Positions 35,361 to 42,214 of a DNA stretch of 64,000 bases are shown piece after piece. The translations under genes and the position numbers were made by a program. The stretch is from Legionella sp. W10-070 (GTDB taxonomy: Bacteria; Pseudomonadota; Gammaproteobacteria; Legionellales; Legionellaceae): assembly GCF_900640175.1 (NCBI RefSeq), contig NZ_CAAAJC010000001.1, positions 124,001 through 188,000 on the forward strand. The letters are read 5' to 3'. Position 1 is the first letter of the stretch. Each line of letters begins with the position of its first letter. Below the pieces are notes generated by a model. It made no database searches. It was not told the DNA's origin and was given only the letters and a program-made list of their open reading frames with translations.

Positions 35361-35997
35361 TCAACTAGTGCCTGCTGCCAATCATACATCAGTAACCAAT
35401 CAAACAGCTGAAAACTTTCTTCACTGGTTAGAGCCTGGCAGAGCAGTCACTGGTGATGAGTACTATTGGCTTAATCAACAACGCCTGCAATGCTCCGCCC
35501 TAAAATTTAATCCCAGTGATTCAAAGACTAAGATTTCCCCCGATAGCCAATCACTGACGAAAGAGAAAAAAACCAGGATGCCTAATACCGGACTTGAAGA
35601 CAAACAAGTGTCACCCAATCCCGTTGCTGATGCACCATTGAGTAAGCCCGATATTAATCACTCGGTTGTTATCGGAAATCAGGGTGTTAATCCCTTACTA
35701 ACAGTAAGAAACCAACAAAAACTTCAATATCTGGCTTTCAATCAAAGTTTATCGATTTCAGAAATCATCAAGAATAAAGATTCAGTGAAAACCGCCGCCC
35801 CCCAAGTTTATCAGGAAGCGCCACTAAAATTTAAAAATCATCAGTTATTTATCAAGGAAAACCAGGCTGAACTCGCATTAAATACCACCTGTCTCAACTC
35901 CCAGGAAAGCAGCCAGTTAACAACACTTATCAAGCAATGGTTTGTAAAGAAAAAAATTCGCTTACTACAACTAATCATTAACGGAGTAAAACAATGA
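35347..35997 (+). CDS. Possible short FliK-like hook-length protein
   Basis: The 216-residue protein sits between fliJ and flgD, the usual place of fliK. Residues 40-150 are polar and low-complexity (Pro, Ser, Lys, Asn), as in FliK rulers. The last 60 residues (FKNHQLFIKENQAELALN..., then TTLIKQWFVKKKIRLLQLII) resemble the end of the type III substrate-specificity-switch domain. It is about half the length of most FliK proteins. The assignment rests mainly on position and composition. Confidence 0.6.
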   Translation: MKINDQLVPAANHTSVTNQTAENFLHWLEPGRAVTGDEYYWLNQQRLQCSALKFNPSDSKTKISPDSQSLTKEKKTRMPNTGLEDKQVSPNPVADAPLSKPDINHSVVIGNQGVNPLLTVRNQQKLQYLAFNQSLSISEIIKNKDSVKTAAPQVYQEAPLKFKNHQLFIKENQAELALNTTCLNSQESSQLTTLIKQWFVKKKIRLLQLIINGVKQ

Positions 35998-36371
35998 CCG
36001 ATTCTATCGAGCCCACTCAGGCTTCAGGCGTCAATCAGGCCGATTACTTAAAACTGTTCATGCAGGAATTAACTTATCAGGATCCGCTAAAGCCAGTAGA
36101 CAATCGGGAATTTATGGCCCAGATGGCACAATTTTCTAACCTGCAGATAATGCAAACCATGCACGATACGCTGACATTATTGACCAGTATGACCAGTGGC
36201 AATCAGAGTTTGATGCTTTTAGGCAGGAGGGTGAAAATTAAGAACAGTGACGAAGAAGGACTGGTGAATAAAATAGAATTCCCAGACAAAGCCCCACCCA
36301 AAATTCATGTGACGATGAATGGTGGAACAAATCAGGTACAGCTAACTGAAATAACCGCCGTATTAAATTAA
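35994..36371 (+). CDS. flgD: Hook cap protein FlgD, short form
   Basis: The 125-residue protein has the conserved FlgD N-terminal region (NQADYLKLFMQELTYQDPLK and FMAQMAQFSNLQIMQTM) and a short Tudor-like end. The Ig-like module of the 220-residue enteric protein is missing. Short FlgD forms exist in some bacteria, so this is not proof of decay. It caps the growing hook. It overlaps the previous gene by 4 bases, and flgE follows after 9. Confidence 0.9.
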   Translation: MTDSIEPTQASGVNQADYLKLFMQELTYQDPLKPVDNREFMAQMAQFSNLQIMQTMHDTLTLLTSMTSGNQSLMLLGRRVKIKNSDEEGLVNKIEFPDKAPPKIHVTMNGGTNQVQLTEITAVLN

Positions 36372-36380
36372 GGATAAGAA

Positions 36381-37631
36381 ATGAACACTTATTATACCAG
36401 TCTGTCAGGTATGTTTGCCGCAAGCTACGGTCTGCAAAATACATCCAATAACGTAGCCAATATGCAAAGCCCTGGTTTTAAACGTACGGATCTGTTCTAT
36501 TCTTCCCTCGGCAGCGGCTATGAAGGTTTAGGATCAGGAGTTTGTATTGGCGGCAGCAGTTCTAATTTTAGTGCCGGCCGCTATCTTGAAACCGCCAATC
36601 CCTCTGACCTTGCTATCGTCGGACAAGGGTTTTTTATTGTCAAACTCAAGAATGGTGAATTGCTTTATACCCGTGATGGCGAGTTTGGTTTTGATAACGA
36701 GGGCATGATGATCGACAAGCACAGCGGCGGGCTGGTGCAAGGCTACAACGCTCAAGGTAATCTCGCCCCTATCCACCAGTTCGGACCGGAAACACTTGCA
36801 GGTAAAGCCACTCGCTATGTGAATGTGGCAGGAGAATTCATTCTTGTGGAAAAGGAAAAAGACGACGCTCCAAAGCCCCCTATTCCTCAAAGTAAATTTC
36901 AGAATATCAGTTTTGAGTTAAATAATATTTTTGATGCCAAAGGAAAAAGCCATAAAGTTCGTGTCGAATTCAAAGCCCAGGATCCTCTCAATGGCGATGA
37001 AAGGTATGATAATGGCCAGGAGTGGGAGTTAGTCAAGCTCATCTGCGATGGAAAAGAACTTGATTTTCAACAGCAAACCTTGCGTTTCACCAGTCAACTG
37101 GATGGTTATGCAGAGGAAGGGAGCAATGCCATCAATCTTACAATTAACAACAATCAGATGGTGACATTGAAATTTGGCAGCTATCAAAGTGATGTCGACA
37201 AATGTGTTCGCTTAAAAAAATCAGAAATTGGCAACAGCGAAACCAAGATACATATTGATAAACAAGACGGTTATGGCGAAGGAAAACAAATTGGTTTTTC
37301 TTTTGATGACAATGGTCAGATTTCTTACAACTATAGCAATGGACACAGTACTGGCGGCATTCATGTTGCACTGGCTACATTTGATGATATGGAGCATCAA
37401 TTAATAAAGGCCAATGATAACCTCTTTCGCGCCAAAGATGAGCAGGGAAGGAAAATTGGTCGTGCCAACAAAGATGGATTCGGTGCGATTCAATCCAAAA
37501 AACTCGAATCATCCAATGTGGATTCCACCACCGAATTTGCCAATATCGTCGTATTGCAACGTATGTTTCAAGCCTGCTCCCAAATCATGGATATTGATAA
37601 GCAGCTACTTGAGGAGCTGGCTAAAAAATGA
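36381..37631 (+). CDS. flgE: Flagellar hook protein FlgE
   Basis: The 416-residue protein has the N-terminal signature SLSGMFAASYGLQNTSNNVANMQSPGFKR written as residues 7-35, the DLAIVGQGFFIV strand and the C-terminal ESSNVDSTTEFANIVVLQRMFQACSQI. A large variable middle domain (about 140-320) would be surface exposed. It is a full-length hook subunit, so the machine should extend outside the cell. No hook-filament junction genes follow. Confidence 0.93.
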   Translation: MNTYYTSLSGMFAASYGLQNTSNNVANMQSPGFKRTDLFYSSLGSGYEGLGSGVCIGGSSSNFSAGRYLETANPSDLAIVGQGFFIVKLKNGELLYTRDGEFGFDNEGMMIDKHSGGLVQGYNAQGNLAPIHQFGPETLAGKATRYVNVAGEFILVEKEKDDAPKPPIPQSKFQNISFELNNIFDAKGKSHKVRVEFKAQDPLNGDERYDNGQEWELVKLICDGKELDFQQQTLRFTSQLDGYAEEGSNAINLTINNNQMVTLKFGSYQSDVDKCVRLKKSEIGNSETKIHIDKQDGYGEGKQIGFSFDDNGQISYNYSNGHSTGGIHVALATFDDMEHQLIKANDNLFRAKDEQGRKIGRANKDGFGAIQSKKLESSNVDSTTEFANIVVLQRMFQACSQIMDIDKQLLEELAKK

Positions 37632-38350
37632 GTGGAAAATGTAAACCTTATCGCCTGCTCAGCCCCCATGAACGCCAGACTCTGCAGCAACATTTTCTTA
37701 AAGTTATTGACCAATGGAATCAGGAGTATCCCGCTAAACCCATTCATTGTCAGTTAACATCGGCACACAAGCCAGAAAAACCAGACAAACTGAGGCTTTT
37801 ACAGCAGCATGAGCGTCCTTTGGCGCTTGTCGATAGTTGCTATTTATCCTTTATGAACGATTGTCATTTCCTTAGTACTGCCGACTGTTTTGATGACGTT
37901 AGCGAAAATTTGTTTATTTCCTTAATAAAACAGCTCCTTACAGTGGAAGATCCAGCATGGGCAATGGGGTCAATAAATACTGAGGACTGGTTTTATCCTG
38001 GCTCGCCCTGCTTGGCCCTGGAGTTTACCAGTGACCATTCTCATTTTGACTTATATCTACATCCTGAGTGGGTGTTAGCTCAGTTGCCTGACTATCAATA
38101 CCAGCCAGCAAGTGCCTTAGGCAAGCTTCACGATGCCTTAGCCGAAGAGCATCTTGAACTGCAGGTTGTGCTTGAGCCATTCGATTTACCCGTAAACCAA
38201 TTACTTAATCTGCAAGTGGGTGATCTGATTAAGACTGATCATCGATTAACACTCCCGCTACACCTGCAGCATGAGCAGAAAATCGTTGCTACCGTTGATA
38301 TCGGCCAAAACCAAACTTACAAATCCATTCAATTGAGGAAATCATCATGA
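37628..38350 (+). CDS. FliM/SctQ-like C-ring protein
   Basis: The 240-residue protein ends in a SpoA domain (about residues 165-236, with FDLPVNQLLNLQVGDLIKTD). The first 160 residues show no clear match to the CheC-like middle domain of FliM. There is no N-terminal LSQxEIDxLL CheY-binding motif. FliM is normally about 330 residues. Size and plan are closer to injectisome SctQ proteins. It precedes fliN and overlaps flgE and fliN by 4 bases each. Confidence 0.75.
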   Translation: MSGKCKPYRLLSPHERQTLQQHFLKVIDQWNQEYPAKPIHCQLTSAHKPEKPDKLRLLQQHERPLALVDSCYLSFMNDCHFLSTADCFDDVSENLFISLIKQLLTVEDPAWAMGSINTEDWFYPGSPCLALEFTSDHSHFDLYLHPEWVLAQLPDYQYQPASALGKLHDALAEEHLELQVVLEPFDLPVNQLLNLQVGDLIKTDHRLTLPLHLQHEQKIVATVDIGQNQTYKSIQLRKSS

Positions 38351-38652
38351 CGATTACCGTTAAAAAAATTGCTCTGTCGGAACAAACCACTCCAATCGAT
38401 GGTACCCTGCTCTCCGATAATTATTTGAATATCATTGGTTCAGTTGAAGTAGGCTGTACCATTCGCATCGGTAGTCTCACATTAACAATCGATGCGTTGC
38501 ATAAACTCAAACAGGGTCAAATTCTGACACTGGATCAAAAACTCCATGAACCACTGGACATCTTGCTCAACAATCAGGTCATTGCCCGTGGTGAGTTAAT
38601 GAGCGCAGGGGATTGCTTTGCTGTTAAGGTGACTGAGGTAGCTTCACAATGA
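38347..38652 (+). CDS. fliN: C-ring protein FliN (SpoA domain)
   Basis: The 101-residue protein has a single SpoA domain, with the family pattern VGCTIRIGSLTLTIDALHKLKQGQILTLD written at residues 35-63, then PLDILLNNQVIARGELMSAGDCFAVKV. FliN and the FliM-like protein would form the cytoplasmic sorting ring. It overlaps fliO by ATGA. Confidence 0.9.
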   Translation: MTITVKKIALSEQTTPIDGTLLSDNYLNIIGSVEVGCTIRIGSLTLTIDALHKLKQGQILTLDQKLHEPLDILLNNQVIARGELMSAGDCFAVKVTEVASQ

Positions 38653-38981
38653 AATTAAGTTTTAACCTGCTGATGTATTTCCTGTCAGCACCTGCATTTG
38701 CTGGAAAAATTCCGTTTAAAGAAGCAATTGAACCTAAACAGGGCTGGTTCAGTTATGTTTTAGCAATCCTGGCGTTACTTGCCATTGGGTTGGTTTTAAT
38801 GAAGAAAAACAACCCGATTGCCTCAAAGCAGTCGCTTTGCAAAATTTTAGATAAAAAACACTTAGGTAATAAAACGGTGGTTTATGTGATTGAGTATAAA
38901 AATCAGGGTTTCCTTGTCGCAGATAATCAACAAGCCTTGGCACTCCATGCTTTGCCGAAAGAGAATGACCATGAGGTATAG
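38649..38981 (+). CDS. fliO: Flagellar protein FliO
   Basis: The 110-residue protein has a signal-like start, one membrane helix (about residues 36-54) and a small FliO-type cytoplasmic domain (ILDKKHLGNKTVVYVIEYKNQGFLVA). It assists FliP assembly. Sequence conservation is low, but order between fliN and fliP supports the call. Confidence 0.85.
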   Translation: MKLSFNLLMYFLSAPAFAGKIPFKEAIEPKQGWFSYVLAILALLAIGLVLMKKNNPIASKQSLCKILDKKHLGNKTVVYVIEYKNQGFLVADNQQALALHALPKENDHEV

Positions 38982-39699
38982 TAATTTATTCTTATCAGGC
39001 AGTCTGATTCTCCTGCCACTGGCAAGTATGGCTAGTGCTGGGCCAACTTTCGGCCCCATCCGTTTCGATCAGGATATTTCACCCGCCTTACAAGTCTTTG
39101 GCCTGTTAACCGCCTTAAGTCTTGCTCCCAGTTTTTTGATTATGCTTTCCTCCTTTACCCGAATTGTCGTCGTGCTTTCCATGCTAAGAAACGCCTTGGG
39201 TCTACAACAAACACCGCCAAATACAGTGCTCATAAGCCTGTCCCTTTTTTTAACATTATTTACCATGATGCCGGTTGTAAAAATTATTTATCAGGAAGCC
39301 TATCAACCTTATCAAGCTCATCAAATCAGTACCGAACGGGCACTGATGAATGCTGAAAAGCCTTTAAAACAATTTATGCTCAGACAAACCCGTGAAAAAG
39401 ACATGAAAACGATTTTACAACTGGCCAAAGAACCATTACCCGCCAGTGCCAAAGAGATTAAATTCTACCAACTCATACCGGCATTTTTATTAAGTGAACT
39501 ACAAACGGCGTTTCAAATTGGCTTTATGATTTTCCTGCCTTTTCTCTTGGTCGATCTAATTGTTTCGGGCATTTTAATGACGATGGGGATGATGATGTTG
39601 CCGCCCATGACCATTTCTCTACCGATTAAAATCCTGCTTTTTGTGCTTATCGATGGTTGGGATTTGATAGTGCAAGCTCTAGTTGGTAGCTTTTATTAA
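38971..39699 (+). CDS. fliP: Flagellar export gate protein FliP
   Basis: The 242-residue protein has a cleavable signal (ends near ASMASAGPT), four helices and the FliP signatures LTALSLAPSFLIMLSSFTRI and FQIGFMIFLPFLLVDLIVSG. ATG 38971 is preferred for ribosome binding site spacing (GAAAGAG). It overlaps fliO by 11 bases. It is the last gene of the operon and ends 7 bases before the 3' end of the oppositely oriented tRNA-Lys. Confidence 0.95.
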   Translation: MRYSNLFLSGSLILLPLASMASAGPTFGPIRFDQDISPALQVFGLLTALSLAPSFLIMLSSFTRIVVVLSMLRNALGLQQTPPNTVLISLSLFLTLFTMMPVVKIIYQEAYQPYQAHQISTERALMNAEKPLKQFMLRQTREKDMKTILQLAKEPLPASAKEIKFYQLIPAFLLSELQTAFQIGFMIFLPFLLVDLIVSGILMTMGMMMLPPMTISLPIKILLFVLIDGWDLIVQALVGSFY

Positions 39700-39706
39700 T
39701 ATATAA

Positions 39707-39782
39707 TGGTGGGCCGTATAGGGTTCGAACCTATGACACAGAGGTTAAGAGCCTCCTGCTCTACCAGCTGAGCTAACGGCCC
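39707..39782 (-). tRNA. tRNA-Lys (anticodon CTT)
   Basis: The minus strand folds as a 76-base cloverleaf with acceptor stem GGGCCGT/ACGGCCC, anticodon loop CTCTTAA, T-arm ATAGGTTCGAACCCTAT and encoded CCA. Its 3' end faces the flagellum-type operon. No duplicated 3' fragment was found at the far side of the operon. Confidence 0.96.
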
Positions 39783-39842
39783 ACAGCTACCTACAGCATA
39801 GCGATTTGAAATAAAATTTCAAGCCCCTGGCTTAACCTGTTA

Positions 39843-40184
39843 TCAGAGCGCCTTCATGGCATCATGGTTGAGTTGAAGTTTGAATTTCTTAATCACTACC
39901 TCAGCACTCTTGGCTCCCTGATGACAATTATCATGATGACAATTATCATAATGTCCTGTCTCTATTTCATTGCCTGAGAAGTCAATGTTAAATTCGACAA
40001 TACCAATACGATCAATAAATTTTTTCGTTTTTAGTATCGACTCTGCCTCTTTTTCTGAAAGGCTGTTTCTGCTAATAAAAGGCATACTGGCTATCCATGA
40101 ATCAACCCTTCTCGACTTCAGAGCATTATTATATAATGCAGCCAAAATTTCAGCCTTGTTTAGTGCTTTAATGTCGATTTTCAT
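39843..40184 (-). CDS. Conserved small protein with a duplicated DNCH motif
   Basis: The 113-residue protein begins MKIDIKALNKAEILAALYNN and contains FIDRIGIVEFNIDFSGNEIE followed by YDNCHHDNCHQ. This plan matches a widespread family of roughly 100-residue proteins of unknown function whose members have a YDRDNG motif where this one has two DNCH units. The duplication comes from a 15-bp direct repeat (39920-39949). The two Cys and several His could bind a metal. ATG 40184 has AGGGA upstream, and an earlier in-frame start at 40226 lacks one. Confidence 0.7.
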   Translation of the reverse strand: MKIDIKALNKAEILAALYNNALKSRRVDSWIASMPFISRNSLSEKEAESILKTKKFIDRIGIVEFNIDFSGNEIETGHYDNCHHDNCHQGAKSAEVVIKKFKLQLNHDAMKAL

Positions 40185-40290
40185 AGCGATAAATCCCTGA
40201 GTAACTGAAGGCTTGTTATACAACACATTAAAAGAGCAAACAACCCGAGTTTAGATTACAATGCGCATTTTCAGCGGATAAGGATTAAAT

Positions 40291-41418
40291 ATGGAAAAAA
40301 GCCAACTTCAAGATCAATTAAACCGCTATCTGAATTTTCTCAAACAAGATAAAAACAACCTCAATCTTTTATTGTCAATCAGTGGTTGTTATCGAGACTT
40401 AGGTGAAATAAAGGATGCGCAAGAATACCTGGATGCCGCGAAAAAAATTGACCTGGAGTCCTGCTTGATTCCTCAAGGATTATTGGATTTGAAAGCTGGC
40501 AACTTCATTCGAGCCAAAGAATTATTTACTCAGATGTTAAGCCAGCAAGATACACCTTTGCTTCGTTATTATTTAGCACTTTCCCTTTATTTAAATCGTG
40601 AATTTCCCCAGGCAACTGAGGTTTTAACACCTCTTGCAGAGGAAGCGTTTTTCCATGAGGCTCGCCTGTTAATGGCTAAGCTATTACACAATCAGCAGCG
40701 CACAGAAGAAGCCATTGTACTTTTAGAACCGCTAGCCGATACAGCAACAGAAGATGCAGAAATCACCGGTTTGTTAGCGCTCTTATATTACGATAATGGT
40801 GATCAAGAACATGCCGAGATGATGGTAAAACGTACTCTGAAAATTAATCCTGACAATTACTCCGGACAGCTGGTTCAAATTTTATTACAATTAGCTAGCG
40901 GTGAAACGCCCATTGAGGCTATTGACAAACTGCTACTGGTTAATCCCAATGACTGTCGGCTATTATTTGCCCTGGGAACAACCCACTTACGTAACTTACA
41001 GTTTTCTGACGCCCAACAGGCGTTCACAAAAGCCAATGAGTTATGGCCAAAATTTTATGACAGCTGGATTAGTTTAGGTTGGTGCCAACTATTTCAGGAT
41101 AACATAGCAGGCGCTGAACACAGTTACCAGCAAGCGGTTACTATTGCTGAAGAAATAGCGGCCGGCTGGGGTGGTCTTGCCCTCGTTAATGCCTTACGCA
41201 TGGATCTGGTTGAAGCAGAACAATTGATTAAACACGCCCGTAAACTCGACCCCGATTGCTTTTTATCCAATGTTGCAGAGATAATTTGCGCCAATTATTT
41301 ACAGTCAGAAGAAGCGAAGAAGCAGTTTGATCGAATATTCCCTCAAGCTGCCGATCAAATCAATGCAGCGATAACTGCTTTATTGGCTGAGCAAGGTAAC
41401 GCTCGAAAAATCCATTGA
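40291..41418 (+). CDS. TPR-repeat protein
   Basis: The 375-residue protein is made of tetratricopeptide-like repeats from end to end (for example ISGCYRDLGEIKDAQEYLDA, LALLYYDNGDQEHAEMMVKR, LGWCQLFQDNIAGAEHSYQQ). It has no signal peptide or catalytic domain. Such proteins scaffold complexes. It is transcribed alone, with an upstream GGATAAGGATT ribosome binding site. Confidence 0.85.
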   Translation: MEKSQLQDQLNRYLNFLKQDKNNLNLLLSISGCYRDLGEIKDAQEYLDAAKKIDLESCLIPQGLLDLKAGNFIRAKELFTQMLSQQDTPLLRYYLALSLYLNREFPQATEVLTPLAEEAFFHEARLLMAKLLHNQQRTEEAIVLLEPLADTATEDAEITGLLALLYYDNGDQEHAEMMVKRTLKINPDNYSGQLVQILLQLASGETPIEAIDKLLLVNPNDCRLLFALGTTHLRNLQFSDAQQAFTKANELWPKFYDSWISLGWCQLFQDNIAGAEHSYQQAVTIAEEIAAGWGGLALVNALRMDLVEAEQLIKHARKLDPDCFLSNVAEIICANYLQSEEAKKQFDRIFPQAADQINAAITALLAEQGNARKIH

Positions 41419-41445
41419 ATATATACTCAAGGTACTTCAAAAATG
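41419..41445 (+). repeat. Family B repeat, left end only
   Basis: ATATACTCAAGGTACTTCAA followed by AAATG matches the left end of the element at 21781-21848. The right end (TTGAGTATA) is absent. Confidence 0.5.
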
Positions 41446-41524
41446 TTAATGGAGCGCTAGATGCCTTGGGTTATGTCGCATGAAATTACCGAACCTCGTT
41501 TGATTCGTTTTTTCTAACAGGTGC

Positions 41525-41554
41525 AGGCCACTCCCAGCTTTTCAGGAGTGGCCT
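41525..41554 (-). terminator. Perfect 10-bp hairpin between convergent genes
   Basis: AGGCCACTCC and GGAGTGGCCT form a perfect stem around CAGCTTTTCA, between the convergent TPR and glycine-zipper lipoprotein genes. Neither side carries a strong U-tract, so termination is probable but not certain. Confidence 0.55.
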
Positions 41555-41580
41555 AAATTAATGGATAGCATAATCAAATG

Positions 41581-41889
41581 TTATTGTACAACCACGTATC
41601 GTCCATTCCTAATATGGTAGGCTACGCCATCACGATGTACTACCCCTTTTTGACGGTAGATAACCACATCTCGATCGGAAGCTACCGTACCAGCTAGGCC
41701 ACCAACACCAGCGCCAACGCCAGCTCCGATAGCAGCTCCAGCGGGGTTAAAACCGGTTGCAAGAAAGCCAACACCGGCTCCAGTCATTGTTCCTGCACCC
41801 ATACCAGCTGCTTGGGTTCGTGTACCACATCCTGTTATGCCGACTGATAAAGCTCCAATGGCTAAAGCGGCTAAAATCATCTTATGCAT
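41581..41889 (-). CDS. Glycine-zipper lipoprotein
   Basis: The 102-residue protein has a lipoprotein signal (lipobox VGITGC near residues 16-21). A glycine-zipper segment follows (GAGTMTGAGVGFLATG to GAGVGAGVGGLAG), then a polar C-terminal end. It resembles the small SlyB/17-kDa antigen-type outer-membrane lipoproteins. An AGGAAGAG ribosome binding site precedes the start. Confidence 0.82.
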   Translation of the reverse strand: MHKMILAALAIGALSVGITGCGTRTQAAGMGAGTMTGAGVGFLATGFNPAGAAIGAGVGAGVGGLAGTVASDRDVVIYRQKGVVHRDGVAYHIRNGRYVVVQ

Positions 41890-42013
41890 AGCTCTTCCTC
41901 CCTAAAGATGCTTAGGGTAATTATAGTACAAAATGATTTACGTTTGCCCATAAAGCTCTAGTTACCGCATTGCCAATTTAGCAAAATACTCGATTTTTTC
42001 TTTTAACCTCGTA

Positions 42014-42183
42014 GGGGCTGTGGACAATTGATCCCTACTGTCTACGTACCGTGCTTTATGCGCGGTATCCAGAGACCTGATTCAAAAAAACGCTGTGTTA
42101 AGCGCGAATATCGCACTGGATACCGCGCATAAAGCGTGGTACGTAGGGGCAAGCTTAAATTTAAATCATTCGGCGCTCTAGAA
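42014..42183. repeat. Dispersed repeat element, family A (long copy)
   Basis: Two 31-base arms at about 42042-42072 and 42116-42146 are inverted with one mismatch (core CGTACCGTGCTTTATGCGCG). The outer flanks, GACAATTGATCCCTAC and TTTAAATCATTCGGCGCTCT, match the copy at 6153-6255 in reverse. Together with AT-rich sequence it fills the 326-base gap between two minus-strand genes. Confidence 0.7.
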
Positions 42184-42214
42184 CTATTTAGCAACGAATT
42201 ATTGCGTTCCCTGC

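Noticed and set aside
35994-36371. FlgD as a truncated pseudogene
   Set aside because: The N-terminal domain is fully conserved and short FlgD forms exist in other bacteria; the frame is intact and coupled to its neighbours.
22065-39699. A non-flagellar type III injectisome
   Set aside because: Rod (FlgB, FlgC, FlgF, FlgG), hook (FlgE), P-ring and L-ring proteins are all flagellar, and there is no secretin, needle or translocator gene.
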